Assembly: GCF_016859285.1 (NCBI RefSeq)
Contig: NC_053409.1
Coordinates: 24,213,476-24,277,475 of the forward strand
DNA length: 64,000 nt
Source: Xiphias gladius
Taxonomy: Eukaryota > Chordata > Actinopteri > Istiophoriformes > Xiphiidae
Reading direction: 5' to 3'
In this document: positions 35,807 to 48,599 of the stretch, one piece after another
Layout of the letters: every line of letters starts with the position of its first letter
Numbering within the stretch: position 1 is the stretch's first letter
The notes under the pieces: model-generated
The model's database searches: none
What the model saw: the letters and a program-made list of their open reading frames with translations, nothing else
Told to the model about the DNA's origin: nothing
Program-made: the position numbers and the translations under genes

Positions 35807-37063
35807 GTAAGGTGCGAAATAAAATCATCGCTTTCCCCTCGGCTCGGCCTGACGTGGATGTCTCACCGATGTTCGTATTTCCACCGAAACTGCATAGTAG
35901 CTAACTGTAGCTGACTGGGTGTTGACGATACTACTTAATGACATTACCTTAACTGGACCGCGTCGACGGCTCACGGCTATTAACTGGCTACGCGTTAGCA
36001 TCTAGGTCTGGACTATTTCCTGGAGTTCTAACGTTATGCGATTTGGTAACGGGCAACGCCAACGGCGAAGTCGTATTTAGACACTTGGTGGTATCGCCAC
36101 ACTTTTTACGAACGTATATTCAAAGATAGTTTGTCCATTTTTAGGGCCGGTTTGACGGCTAAACACGTGTAAAGTTAACTGTAGCCAGTTAGCTTCTCAC
36201 TGAGCTACGTTGCATTAAAGCTTCTTGACCTAACGGGAACATTTGAGGATTGTTAAGTTTAGTTTCGTTTAAATGACAGTTGTGTGAACGACTGGCGGCT
36301 GTCACACCCCACGATGCTAACGTTAGCGTTTTAGTCCGCTGGTTTGTGTGGGATAACAATACGTTTCTTCTCTCGAAAGGTCCCCCCCGAAAACCCCGAG
36401 GACGTTCCAGAAACCCTCCCTCTGTGACCGAGCCTGGCACCTGCACCGTTTGGACGCTTTCGGGTGTTTAACTGTGCATCTTCGGGAGCCAGAAAACCAT
36501 TAAGTAACCCTGCTGCAATCAATACAACACCAACATCAGCCATCCACCACCGTTCACTGCGGCTCTTGGACGATCAGCGTTGTGTTTATGTCTTTGTTTT
36601 GCGAAAACGGTGAGTATTGGACGCGGTTTGTGACCTGCCTTTGGACCTTTCAAGGTTTTATTTATCACTGCGTTTATTGTGCAATATGACATGTTTTCTG
36701 GGCCACTGTATCAAAATGGCGTCTCCCAGTCCCGTCACTCGTGTGCAGTGACTGTATGACGCACTCTGCACCAAGCATCCAGCTAAGCTAGCTAGCCTCC
36801 CCCTGAAATAGTCTCGACCTCTGCCCTTCTGATTCACCTCAGCCCCGGACGCCACGGTGCCACTGACGAGCCTGTTGTTAGTCATTTCATGTGGAATCAC
36901 CCTGCCAGTCTACAGACCGGGGCGTTAGTATTAAAGCCATCAGCAGAGAGAGAGTGGGGAGGGGGGTGTTTGGCAGCTGCTAGGCCTCCTGTTTGTGACC
37001 CATTAACAAGAGCAGGCCTTATGTGACTAAAGCCAGAGGCCCTCATGTAAGACAAAAGGCTTT

Positions 37064-37068
<5 letters not shown>

Positions 37069-37105
<37 letters not shown>

Positions 37106-37112
37106 TGTGAGT
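37069..37112. repeat. (GT)n microsatellite
   Basis: Long GT run followed by GAGTGTGAGTGTG variants in the long first intron of eif5. Confidence 0.9.
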
Positions 37113-37556
37113 GTGTGTATGTATATGGCCACAAAAGCGGGGGAAAGCATCCAGTTTTGCGGCTGGGTTTTATTTTTCCTCTTTGGACTAATCTGCTGAG
37201 CTTGCTTGCCCGCTGTTGGATCGCATGGATATTTGCTGGATTTGCAGTATTTTCAGAGTGCAGAGGCCTGAACCCGGCCTGTTCATATTTGTAATCAGTC
37301 GGGTAATGCAGGAATATATGCTCAGACTTGTTTAGCTTGAGAAATATTTGCATAAGGGGCTCTGCAATATCCCTCAGCTGTATCTGAGAGAAATGGGATC
37401 CTCTATCGCCTTTCGTAACTCAGCCTGGTCTGTTTAAATGGTGCCAGTCAGTCAAAAATCCTCATGCACCGCAGGAATCAGTTGTATTATGGTCTTGTGG
37501 ATTGTGAGCTGTCAAGAGTACAAACCACTTTGATTACAAAATAAACTATAAAATCA

Positions 37557-37812
37557 GGGCTGCAACCACAATGTACTAATTAATGCACTTATTATAACTT
37601 ATTGTTTAGCTTTTAAACTCAGACAACAACAACAATCTTTGTCACAATCTCCCCCGAGTTTTAATTGTCTGACCAGCAGTCTAAAACACAATGCTTTCGT
37701 GGCCAAGTACAGTAAAGGTTTACATTTTGAACCATTATAGATAATTGCACTGGTCAGTGTTTTTTGAAACAAACAAACAAACAAAACAAGAGAGAATCGA
37801 TTATCAAAATTC
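37557..37812 (+). mobile_element. hAT-like non-autonomous element (family B), worn copy
   Basis: Begins AGGGCTGCAACCACAATG and contains 'aattgtctgaccagcagtct', a block shared with the copies at 37924 and 48011; the right end is blurred around 'aatcgattatcaaaattctg'. Confidence 0.55.
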
Positions 37813-37923
37813 TGTAAGTACTTTTCTGTTTAAACTGGCACAGACTTAAGTGTTGTAACTAACTGCATATCTACCCATATGTTACCGGGGAAATACCACT
37901 TTATCAGTCTAAGGTACAAAATT

Positions 37924-38263
37924 AGGGCTGCAACTAACGATAATTTGTATTCCTGTTTAATCTGTTGATTATTTCTATTTTTGATTAATGGCTTTTTCTA
38001 TAATATATCAAAAAATAGTGGAGAGGTTCCATCACATTTTCATTGTATAAGGTGACCTATTCAAATGTCTTGTTTTGTCTGACAACAGTCTAAAACCAAA
38101 GAGATTCAGTTTACTGTGATACAGATCACAGAAAAGCAGCAAATCCTCATGTTGGAGAAGCAGAAATCGGAGACTATTTGGTGTTTTTTGCTTGAAAAAT
38201 TACAAAATTGATGATCAAAATAGTCTCGATCAACTAATTGATTATCAACTTATTTTAGCTCTG
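37924..38263 (+). mobile_element. hAT-like non-autonomous element (family B), near full length
   Basis: About 340 bases from AGGGCTGCAACTAACGATAA to AACTTATTTTAGCTCT. Internal landmarks 'aatgtcttgttttgtctgac' and 'gattcagtttactgtgata' recur in the copies at 51.8, 53.9 and 48.0 kb. It lies in the first intron of eif5, about 160 bases before the translated exon. Confidence 0.75.
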
Positions 38264-38507
38264 TTTACAATTTTAAAAAAAAAAAAAACTGGGACTAACA
38301 CTTTTAGTTATAATAATCGGTTTAGTAAAGCTGGCTAGGGAACACGGAGTTACTCTTAAATAATTTCCCTGATTAAATTTTAATTTTGTTGTTTTTTTTT
38401 TTTGTACCTCTCCTCTTTCAGAGCTGTTGCGCAGCCGTTGGAACCTGTGTGGTGGAAATCTAGCCTTCAAGCAAGGAGCTTGCGGCCACAGCGGCACAAC
38501 GTTTTTC

Positions 38508-38693
38508 ATGTCAGAGACCGAGCACGCTTGCAGTCGTTTATGTCATCCCCTCTTTTCCAGACAGAAGATCCCGAAAAATCCCCAACCAAGATTCTTTTAT
38601 CTTACTGATAGTGCTAACATCCAACCAAAATGTCTGTCAACGTCAACCGCAGCGTGTCAGACCAGTTCTACCGCTATAAGATGCCCCGTCTGA
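38508..38693 (+). promoter_or_regulatory. upstream ORF overlapping the eif5 start
   Basis: An ATG in weak context (TTTTTC before, T after) opens a 61-codon frame that runs past the eif5 start codon in another frame and stops at 38691-38693. A ribosome using it could not initiate at the eif5 ATG by ordinary reinitiation. Published work on vertebrate eIF5 describes inhibitory poor-context uORFs through which eIF5, by lowering start-codon stringency, limits its own synthesis. This arrangement fits that model. Confidence 0.7.
38540..38608 (+). promoter_or_regulatory. second, short upstream ORF of eif5
   Basis: ATG at 38540 in weak context (TTT before, T after), 22 codons, stop at 38606-38608. 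It is in the eif5 frame but closed 21 bases before the eif5 ATG. It overlaps the longer uORF. Confidence 0.65.
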
Positions 38694-41600
38694 TTGCCAA
38701 GGTAACGGCTTGCTGTCGCAGATTTTCAGTGGCAGTTTCTGTAGGTTCAAATTTTTGGAAATGTTTGTAAAGTTATCACAGAAGTGGAAAGAACATCATC
38801 ACGTTGACTCTGACTAAATCGAAGATGCATGAGATAAGATTTAATTAAGTACGTATTGAAACTTTCTTTCTGTAGCGGGAACAGCGTAATTTTTGCTAAC
38901 TTTTTGTTTTTTTGTTTTTTTAACTTCCTTTCAGGTTGAAGGCAAAGGGAATGGAATCAAGACAGTTATTGTCAACATGGTTGATGTTGCAAAGGCACTC
39001 AACAGGCCTCCAACATGTAAGTAACACCATGTGTTGTATCATCTTCTGTTTTTCTTACCCCACCATGTGGCTGGTATTTAACCAGAATCTGGGAAAGTCC
39101 ATTTGCACCAAGAGATCAACCAAAAGACCAGAACAGCTGCGTTTTAGCTCCCACTGATGCCATGTATCTGTTTTTAAGATTTACTTACATTTCTCCCTCT
39201 TTTTTCACTTCTGAATTTACTGTAAGGGATTTAGTAAAAATGCTTTAATCAGACATGTCCCCAATCATCAATTATGGCAAGAAAGTTAGTGTTCAGAAGT
39301 TTAAAACTGAGCTGTAAATGAAAGGGTTTACCTGAGTCAACACCCAAGTGTGTAAGGAATAGGAACCTGCTTTGCCGTGATAGCACTCATGTCACTTTGG
39401 TCGCGATGACACTCTGCAAAGTTCTGTTATTCTATGGGAAGACTAAAGTGATGCGTACTGTCATGCTTCAAAATGGGCTCAGCAGGGGACGCTCATCTCT
39501 GACATCATTTCTGCTCTCCTCCGCAGACCCAACCAAGTTTTTTGGTTGTGAACTCGGCGCTCAGACCCAGTTTGATACCAAAAACGACCGTTACATCGTC
39601 AACGGATCCCACGAGGCGAACAAGTTGCAGGACATGCTTGATGGGTTCATCAGAAAATTTGTGCTGTGTCCCGAGTGTGACAACCCTGAAACTGATCTGG
39701 TAAATGAATTGCAGCATCTTTAAAGAAATAAAGTTTTGAAATAATGCTTGGTCGTTTTATTGTAATTTCACAAGTTAATGGAGTCTGAAAGAAAAAAATA
39801 AGGGCGCTGATTTCCCAGATAATTATTGTATTTGAAGAAATTTCCAAAAATATAAAGTATTTTAAATCAGCAATAGAGATTTCCTTGTAGCGGTTTATTT
39901 GACTTGTGTAGTTGCTTTTTAGATCTAATAAGATTTTATTTCTTTCTCACAGCATGTCAATCCCAAGAAACAAACCATCGGCACTTCCTGTAAGGCCTGT
40001 GGATACCGCGGCATGCTAGACACCAGACACAAACTCTGCACGTTCATCCTCAAAAACCCACCAGGTGAGATTCTGTTCTTTCCTGTAATTAAACTTTGGT
40101 ACCAACACGAGCAGTTTCGGTGGTCCAGTTCTCACTGGAAATGAAACCTTGGCATTCACGCAGCAGTAAATCTATGACCTATTTGATAATGATGATTATT
40201 TGCTTGTGGAATAACAGAGAGCAATGATAGTGGATCCGCATCTGCAAAGAAGGAGAAGGAGAAGAAGAACCGCAAGAAGGACAAGGAGAATGGCTCTGGC
40301 AGTGGAGAGGCTGCGAATCACGACAACATTGATGCTCCTCAAGCTGTGGTGGGTTATTTTACCCCGCCAGGTTTCCTATTTGGGTTTTTTGACCCATCAG
40401 GGATGAGTACTGAGCAGTCCTTCCAGCCTAATATTAACGACAAGTCACCTTACACACGCTCCTAAACTGCCAAGGTTTAAAAAAAAATAATAAATAAATA
40501 ATCGCACCATATGGTTTCTCAGACGCTGTGCTGACGAATTGAACGACCTAGTTGAGAGCCGATCTTTGTTTTAGCGAATTCTGTTTGTGTACTCATGACT
40601 ATCAGTATTGCTCAGTCCAGTGCCACTTTTGTTATTGTCCTCTGTGAATTGAGTGAAGTTTCATAAAATTGTCCACATGCTAGTTGGCCGTTAGCCTCTT
40701 CAACAGATCACAAAATTATGGTTGCTATTCATTTTGACCATTTCCCCCTAAAACGCTACCTTATTTGTTCTGCCTTTGGTTGCTGAGGAATTCTGTTAGT
40801 TTAGGAAACACCGGCCCTCTTTAAATATTGGGTTAATGGAAAACCCAATATTCAAAAAACTATACAAACTTCTGGTTTCTTCTTAAGAGCACTGCAGTGA
40901 TGGCAATTTTAACACTATTGATAATCCAACTTAAAAAAAAAAAATCAATTTTCTCTAATTTATCATACATGGCTGGTCCATAAATACTTTGAAATCAGTT
41001 TCTGGTAGCCCGTCTAAGAACAACAGGTACATAGAAAATGATTGATTTTTAACAGATACAAGGATATAACTGGGAAAGATTACCATGTGAATAATTTGTA
41101 TGTCTGATGAACACACATGGGACACACATAGTTCGTTTTGAATAAAATACCTCATTGTCCTCTCTATGTGAAGGTATATGAGATACATTAGCGGTTTTTA
41201 AAACCCATTGCAATTACATTCTTTTCAATTGACTTTCTATTTAAAGGGTACTATTGAAAGAGTGCTGACTCTTCAACACAAATTGCAAAAAACAAACCAA
41301 AACTATTAGTCTGGACCCTCCCCCCTTCATTTTGTCTCACCTCCCCCTGTGTCTGCCCCTCAGGATGGAGATGACGACGACGAAGACTGGGCGGAGGAGA
41401 CAACAGAGGAGGCACAGAGGCGGCGAATGGAGGAGATCAGTGACCACGCCAAGAACCTCACGCTCAGCGAAGACCTGGGGAAACCCCTGGAGGAGAGGGT
41501 CAACCTGTTCTACAACTTTGTGAAAGTAAGAATCCCTCACTGGTGATTCATTATTAGACTTATTTACTTACAGCGTCTTTTTTGCTTCCTCTGTATATCT

Positions 41601-44600
41601 ACTCCATTATAAATTTAGCTGTAATGATGGAGACACAACCACCAAATTGTAGTTAATTAGTGTGCCGTTGAAGAAAGGATTGCAGCTCGTTGTTTTCATG
41701 ATAGATTCATTGATCAGTTATCATCCCGATTGATCAGTGCTTGAGTCTGTAAAATGACAAATGATGAAAAATTTTTCCATACATGTTACCAGAGCTCACG
41801 AGGGATGTGAGCAACAAAAATCCAAAAGTATCAAATTTATGAGCTGAAATGTAGAAAATCAGCAAATTTTTTTTTTTTCCAATTCACATTAGTAGAACTA
41901 TAACCAAATGTAAATGTTTTGTTCTGTTTATCTAAAACGAACAAAGGCAAATAAACATAGTTTTTGGGGGAAAAAACTGTTTTCTTCTTTTCTTCTCTAG
42001 CATAAGAAGGAGAGTGGAACCATCAACGGGGCTGATAAGGAGATCTTGGCGGAGGCGGAGCGTCTGGATGTGAAGGCCATGGGCCCCCTCATCCTCAGCG
42101 AGCTGCTCTTCAGCGAGAGCATTCGCGACCAGATCAAGAAGTACAAACGCCACTTCTTGCGAGTAAGTTGAATGATGCGTGACTGTGGTTTTCTTCTATT
42201 TTCGGGCCCAGAGGCATTGAAAACTGAAACTTGAGAGGTGATTTTTCTCAGATGATTTTCATAATCTTCTCTCCTGCACCTCCACATGTTTCTGTAGAGC
42301 AAATGTAACGTCAGATTTTACCCTTGAGATCAGTTGACACTATTTTACCCTTCCTGACATTAGAGTGAGTGTTGGGTTTCCCCTCAACTGACTGTTCTCT
42401 GATTTAATTTCCCCTCAGTTCTGCCACAACAACAAGAAGGCCCAGAAGTACCTGTTGGGAGGCTTCGAGTGTGTCGTGAAGCTGCACCAGGTCCAGCTGC
42501 TGCCGCGAGTTCCCATCATCCTCAAAGACCTGTACGACGCTGACCTGCTCGAAGAGGATGTCATATTTGCCTGGGCAGAAAAGGTGGGTGTTGGAGTGTG
42601 CAAAGACCCATATATTGAACTTTTATTAAAACACTGAATTTACACACCAGTGAAAATGCTGCGGCTTTTTTGACCCAGACAGGAAAAAATGAGAGCATGA
42701 AATGCTGAACATTGATTTGCATTAGCTGATTAAGCTTTTTGGTATCGGCTCAGTATTAGCTTTGGTGCTTATTTTTGGCCCATAGGGGTCTTTAACTTAA
42801 TACAGCTGTTAAAATGAGGATAAAATTTACATTTTTTTACCTTCATTACTTAAAGAGTGACATGACTAAAAGTTTAACCATTTTTGGAACATTAAATACC
42901 AAAATTCATATTTGCATCAACCAACATATGCTACCTTTCAAAGGATTTAGAACATCCCTGCTTTTCCAGTTTTTATAATTAGGACAACACTGTGCTTCAG
43001 GAAGTAGTTCTGTATGTTGGTATCAGAATGGTGGTTTAAAAAGACAGGTAACAGAGGAAGGTTGACTGGTTGGTCAGTGCTTCATCCTACAGCGAGACAA
43101 TGACCCAAAACATTAGAAGAACAGAACTAGACGGTGGCTTCACATGATCGAAGACCAGTGCAGTCTCCAGACCTGAACCCCGTGGAGCTGGTTCGGGATG
43201 AACTTTCTGAACAATATTTGATTTCCATTGTAGAAACAATGTCACGTGTGTGTTCGGCTGCTGGATGAGTCAAAAATTTAGATTTAATGTACTTAAACAA
43301 AAAGGTTCATTGATTAATGATTTAAAAAAAATAACAACTTTTAGAAAATGATCATATCAGTTGTTCCCATATGCCTTGAAATTTTCTATAAATTGAATTT
43401 AAGTTGCCCATTAATGACTGTTACTCATTGTCAAACAATTGTTTGTGTATTTTACCTGGAGCACTGACCGTGATTAAGTAGCGAGGCTTTCGATAGAAGC
43501 CATGAAAAGTGCAGAAATCACCAACACTAATAATGTGGCTTACACGTGTCACATTTGCATAAACTTAAACAGTACGAGACTAAATTAGATTGTCTTCGTA
43601 TTTATCAGAGCTGTTACCAGCCTGGATGACCCACTGACTTTGTTTTTCTCCACCAGGTTTCTAAGAAGTACGTCTCTAAGGAACTTGCCAAAGAGATCCA
43701 CGCCAAGGCTGCCCCTTTTGTCAAATGGCTGAAGGAGGCAGAGGAGGAGAGCGAGGGCAGCGAAGAGGAGGAGGAGGAAGATGATGAGAACGTAGAGGTA
43801 AGAGCCGTAGATTACTTTAGAAGTTAGTTTTGCAGTGGTACAGTTTATCTGAAGTGGGTGTGTGGCCTGAGTTTTATTTGTAAGGAATCAAAATGAATAT
43901 AGGAAACATTAAACCACATATCTCAGATTTTTTTTTTTTTTTTTGGCTGCTCACAGGAGAACTGAAACTACTTGTTTAAGTAGTTGTTCAGGCAAATATT
44001 CAGAAAATTCACTGCTTCAAGCCTCTGTCATAGGAAAGTGAATATCTTCAAATTCGTAAATTGATAAATCATAAAAATAACTGGCTGATTAATCAGTAAT
44101 TGACATTTTTAGTTGTAGTCCTGTAGCACAGTCAGTCCACTTCTCAACCAACTTGGTCAAAATTTATTTTATGATTTAAAAAAAAAAAAAAAAAGATAGT
44201 TAAGAAGCAAATGTTACATTTAATTTAACTTAACCTTAGTTTAGTTGAAAGGGTTTTTCAGACTTTTTGAGTTTTGATATTGGTTTAAATTCCATTTCAC
44301 TTCTACACGCGAGTATAAAACTGCAGTGGAATTAAACACGGTTTAGACTATAAAAAATAAATACATGGTCTTTCATCGACTGCAATATTGAAAAAATTGA
44401 CCCTCAAGAAAGGGCTGGATATCAAACCACAACACATTTTTGGCACCGGCTGAAATGTGAAAACTTACAAATAAGGAAATTTGGCTCAGTGTGAGAACAT
44501 TTTTAAAAACAAAAGCTGCTTTTGCTACAGTTCTCAGAGTAATCACAAGTATTGTTGCGCTATCAGTGCCAGAGTTTGGACGTTGTATCTGCGCTAGTGC

Positions 44601-44838
44601 TGAAATTTTTAAAAGATACACATCCCCACCAGGTGTCAGTTAAACGTGGTAGCCGTGGTCTCGAACCTCTGCGGACGGTGTGGGTGATGTGAACCTGTTT
44701 TCATTCAGCAGCTGAGACTGTGGTGTTGTCTGTCCTCAGGTGGTGTACTCGTCCTCTGCCCGCGAGCTCAAAGTGGAGACTGTGAAACCAGACACGCCTG
44801 AAAAAGAAGAGGACGACATTGACATTGATGCGATCTGA
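38630..44838 (+). CDS. eif5: eukaryotic translation initiation factor 5 (eIF5)
   Basis: Coding exons: 38630-38701, 38935-39016, 39527-39699, 39953-40064, 40218-40348, 41364-41525, 42001-42162, 42419-42583, 43657-43797, 44740-44838. They give 432 aa, against 431 in human. eIF5 is the GTPase-activating protein for eIF2 in the 43S/48S complex and acts in the cytosol at start-codon recognition. Visible are the N-terminal catalytic domain with Arg15 in [10 protein letters not shown] (the arginine finger), a four-cysteine zinc ribbon (CPEC ... CKACG), a Lys-rich linker, an acidic box ([12 protein letters not shown]), and a C-terminal HEAT/W2 domain that ends in Trp/acidic boxes ([14 protein letters not shown], then [10 protein letters not shown]) and binds eIF2beta, eIF1 and eIF3. 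The start ATG has AAA before it. Two uORFs precede it. The gene is head to head with vps29. Confidence 0.97.
39357..39507 (+). ncRNA. candidate H/ACA snoRNA in eif5 intron (possibly SNORA28-like)
   Basis: A hairpin of 39357-39432 pairs GAATA/TATTC, GAA/TTC, CTTTGC/GCAAAG and, above an internal loop, TGTCA/TGACA. It is followed by AGACTA (39440-39445, fits ANANNA) and, about 55 bases later, by ACA at 39502-39504 with weak pairing GATG/CATC between. Mammalian EIF5 hosts the H/ACA RNA SNORA28 in an intron. The 5' hairpin is convincing as a structure, but its internal loop is lopsided and the 3' hairpin is weak, so the assignment is tentative. Confidence 0.27.
43080..43260 (+). mobile_element. 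decayed Tc1-like transposase remnant
   Basis: One frame reads [15 protein letters not shown], the Tc1/mariner block around the third catalytic acid (SPDLNPIE); 'gacaatgacccaaaac' just upstream matches the usual ND-P-KH block. Stops and frame breaks abound. It lies in an eif5 intron. Confidence 0.75.
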
Positions 44839-45184
44839 GTGACTCGGACGATGATGACGACGACGACGAAGATGATGATGCTTTTCTTGTGTTGTGGCTT
44901 TGAATCACGATGCCCTGTACGACCTAAATGGCTGGCCTTTCCCTCCTCTACTACCTGCCCCCTCCACCCTCACCCTTCTTCTCACCCCAGTCCCACAACC
45001 CTCTTCTGCTTTGTGGCATGACTTAACATAGCGCTTTACTTGCTGCACATTAACTCTGTGATTTTGAGATCTATTCAGTTGATGAAATGAAGTCGCTTTG
45101 GGGATTTTAATCATGGGTGTTTTGGGGGATCATTTTGACTGCACATTTTGTTTTTTGGTTTTTGGTCCCTGTATTTTTCCAGTC

Positions 45185-45190
45185 AATAAA
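45185..45190 (+). terminator. polyadenylation signal of eif5
   Basis: AATAAA about 350 bases after the eif5 stop codon, in 'cagtcaataaagaatg'. Confidence 0.75.
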
Positions 45191-47059
45191 GAATGAATGT
45201 TTTGCTATCCAGCACACTTGATCGTTAACTGTGCCATGGTCATTGTTATCTCTGTCCCGTCTTGAGAGGTCGGATTCGAAGTGACGAGTGGCTTGTCTTA
45301 CGCCGTGTGTCCTTTACAGACACGTCTTACTCCGTTTTACTGACGGGGAACTTGCAAATCGGAATTAAATTCCAATTTACAGATGAAATAACTGGTTGAA
45401 GGAAAGAAAATTCACCACCAACAATTTTGATGGTTGATTAAGTCGCTTGGAAAGAAAAGATGCCAAAAATTCACTGGTTCTAGATTCTCGTGAATATTTT
45501 TCAATAATTCTCCTAGTCTCCTTTGTTTTGAAGTGTTTATTGGACATAAACAAGTTGAATCTGTCAACTTGAGCTCTGGGAAATTATTATGGGCGTTTTT
45601 CACTTTTATAAACTGAGGTCAATAGAGGGAAAACAGTCAGGACATTAATCAAGTGAAAACAGTTGCTCGCAGCTCTGTGCTGAACACGTAATTGTTTCAT
45701 GGCCCAGTTATATATTTCACCCTGAACAAAGGGAGACACGACAGGCCGACCAATTATAAGTTATTCGAGACGAGATTCGTAGATAATGCGATAAAAGTCA
45801 ATATTGGATTCAAATCATGATCTTGTTTGAAACCGTCTCTTGAAAGTTTTTATATCCAAAAATCAAATTTTACGTCGTGTCTCTGTAGAAACGTGTTACA
45901 CATTGGATTTTAAAAAGAGATGTTCTATTTAAGATTTTTTTTTTTTTTTTAAACTGTAGAAATAGTTTGTTTATGGTCCATGGGAAAAAAATTACCATAG
46001 CAATTTCATGTAGTTCTGTGAGGCCAAATAAAGGGAAAAATGTTACATAAATATGCATACAGTAGGCACACACATAAGCCAGGACAGAGACAAGCTACAC
46101 TACTAGTTTTTAATACAATAAGCAATACTGCAGTACACACGTCCCAGTCAAACACCCATAACTACCCAGCCTGCTCACATATACGCTAAGCTGTTCTGTT
46201 CTTTCCTTATTGAATATCGTTATAAATATTATTAGCTCACATTACAGTGAAGTTTTGAATGTATCGCAATATGAAAGGTAACTCAAGCAGGTCACAGGGT
46301 CATCCAGACAAAATAAACACACACAACACTTCTCAAGTGTGGGGAAATGTTCAGAGAAAAGTGGGGATTTTGTGGGGGGGGGCAAATCTGAATTCTGAGT
46401 CACTTGTTTAATCATGTGGCTTTTAATTCACTCTTGTGCAAGGGGGGGGGGGGGTTGTGTGGATAACAAACAAAACTCAGCATGGGGGGTGAATCTGCAT
46501 CTATAAAAACTTAAACCAGTGTGAAAAATCCAATGAAACGCACAAAAAAAAAAAAAAAACCCCGCACGAGTAACGGTTTAAAAACGGTCTTTGTAAAGAT
46601 TCACTGGGAGAATGAAAGGAGGGTTCTCGTCTTGTTATCCCGTGATTCCTTCCCTTACAGAAACGTGAAAAGAGAAAAGGGGAAAAAAGAGGTTTTCCTT
46701 TGAAGCCGACTAAATTCCCATGGAGACGTTTCCTCCCGAGCGATGACAGCCCTCTCTGTACTTTCTGGCCCAATGGGACTGAGGTCAGCCGGTTTCCTCA
46801 CTTCCTCCGCCCGTTCAGCTGGACTCGCCGACGCCGCGTTCAGGTGCGGTCGGAAACAAGTGAGGACCGCATTTCAGCACAACAGGTCGCGCACTCCGAC
46901 GGTCTAGATGTGGACTAGATCTTTTCTTCAGGGGCCTTTTATGGACGATTCCTAGTCCTGAGTTTTGTTTTTATTCTTGTTTCAAATAACTTTTGCTTGT
47001 CGCTGGTTTAACAGTGTATTCATCTTTCTTCTGTTGATTTTGCGTTTTTCATTTGCACC

Positions 47060-47125
47060 TTGTGAAGCACTCTAAAGCCCTGGCTTTCAAAAGTGCTCTG
47101 GAAATAAAGACTTACTTGCTTTCTC
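47060..47125 (+). mobile_element. probable 3' tail of a LINE
   Basis: 'gtgaagcactctaaagccc' followed by 'aaaagtgctctggaaataaag' has the layout of the 3' ends of fish L2-type LINEs ('aagcacttt... ggtgctatataaataaag'). Only the tail is recognisable. Confidence 0.45.
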
Positions 47126-47744
47126 ACTATATAGGCTGACATTTTAATTCATAGTAGAAATACTGAGGTCATGAGTTCATATGCCCCACCCAACTAAGAC
47201 ATTTTCGACCAACTGTTTTAAAGTTTACGTTTAAGTTAAAGTAATAAAACGTAAATCTAATCCACACACTTTAGGGTCCCTTTCAGTTTATTGTTGCAAC
47301 CCTTGAATTCAGCCTAAAGATATCAGAGACTTCAAAAACACCCATCATGTGTGACATGTGTATGAGTTGAATGTACATTCATCAATATCCAGAAACTTTA
47401 CACGGACGTGACTTTGGTGTTGGTTCAAAACCAAGTTTGAATCCTGGGCCACGCTACCACCATGCTGCCACTTTTTTAAAAACCTTGTACAAGGATTTGT
47501 TTCCAGATTTACTGTTTGTATCTAGCCATTAATGTATATTTTTACTGCTTTGTTTATTAGCCATGTTTTTCAGTCAGACTGTTTGAGTATCTGTTTTATC
47601 CAGTCAGCTACAACTTTGTGCATTTCTAAGATTTTAAGATCTTTAAAAAAAAAAAAAAAAAAATTTATATCAAAATTCAAGTCATATTTCATCCTCCACG
47701 AGTTAACACACACAAATTCAAAAGAGACTGCATCACCGGCAGCT

Positions 47745-48008
47745 TAATCAAATTCAATTTTGATTATAAACTCAACGTTTTAGTCATTTTTCAAGCAAAA
47801 ATGCCAAATATTTTCTTGTTAAAGCCTCTCGAATGTGATAATTTGATGCTTTTCTTTGTCATAACTGATGGTAAACTGAAGACTTTGGGATTCTGGACAA
47901 ATAAAACAAGTGATTTGAATACGTCATCCTGGTCTCTGGGAAATTACAGCGGGCATCTTTTACTATTTTCTGACGTTTTAGCAATTAATCGAGAAAATAA
48001 TCTTTAGA
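47745..48008 (-). mobile_element. hAT-like non-autonomous element (family B), reverse copy
   Basis: 'tttttcaagcaaaaatgcca' and the closing 'gcaattaatcgagaaaataa' are the mirror of blocks in the forward copies. It abuts the forward copy at 48011, so two insertions are joined tail to head. Confidence 0.55.
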
Positions 48009-48010
48009 TT

Positions 48011-48350
48011 AGGGCTGCAACTAACAATTATTTTCTATACAGATTAATCTGCAAATAATTTTCCCGATTAATAGTTACTGATCTATAAAACAGCAGAAAT
48101 TCCATCACCATCAAAGTTTCTTAAATGTCATAAATGTCTCAATTTGTCTGACCAACAGTCCACAACCTATAGATATTTGATTTACTATAATTTAAGAAAA
48201 TCAGCAGATTCTCATATTTGAGAACAAGGAACTGATTTAAAAAAATTTTTTTTTTTGCCATTTTGTCTTAAAAAATTACTTAAATGATTAATTGAATATT
48301 AAAATAGTCGTTAATTAAATTTCTTTCGATCAACTAATCGTTGCATCTCT
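48011..48350 (+). mobile_element. hAT-like non-autonomous element (family B), near full length
   Basis: From AGGGCTGCAACTAACAATTA to CAACTAATCGTTGCATCTCT, about 340 bases, with the imperfect inverted termini GGGCTGCAAC / GTTGCATCTC. Confidence 0.75.
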
Positions 48351-48599
48351 ACTGGAGATGAATCGATTGCAAAAATAATTTTTATTTGCAGCCCTACTTG
48401 TCATTTTGTTTGACATTTTCCTACTGAATTTTAAGACAACTACATTTTAACTACTAAAGAATTTTAATTGATCGTTTGAGGAAATAATAGCGTAAATATT
48501 TTCACTCAATTTTAACCACTGATGAAGTTTAATCGACTAACCGAGGCGAACAAAAGTAATGACAATAACTGCTCGATGTTCGACAGCTCATCAGGAATT

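Larger units (their letters stand above)
45210..48590. other. eif5-mark3 intergenic gap; repeats only
   Basis: Contains worn family B elements (45410-45660, 47745-48008, 48011-48350), poly-A and poly-G tracts, and a LINE-like tail at 47060-47125. Frames at 46501-46918 on both strands resemble no family I know and have no splice context. Confidence 0.6.

Noticed and set aside
42166..42227. C/D-box-like layout (ATGATGC ... CTGA) in the same eif5 intron
   Set aside because: The C box is imperfect and lies against the splice donor; the terminal stem is only five pairs.
42171..42289. Two-hairpin candidate for an H/ACA RNA in a later eif5 intron (AATG/CATT and GAGGTG/CACCTC, ACA at 42284)
   Set aside because: No ANANNA hinge between the hairpins, and it would begin only about eight bases from the splice donor.
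46501..46918. Overlapping frames on both strands between eif5 and mark3
   Set aside because: Low-complexity Lys and Phe runs, no recognised family and no exon structure.
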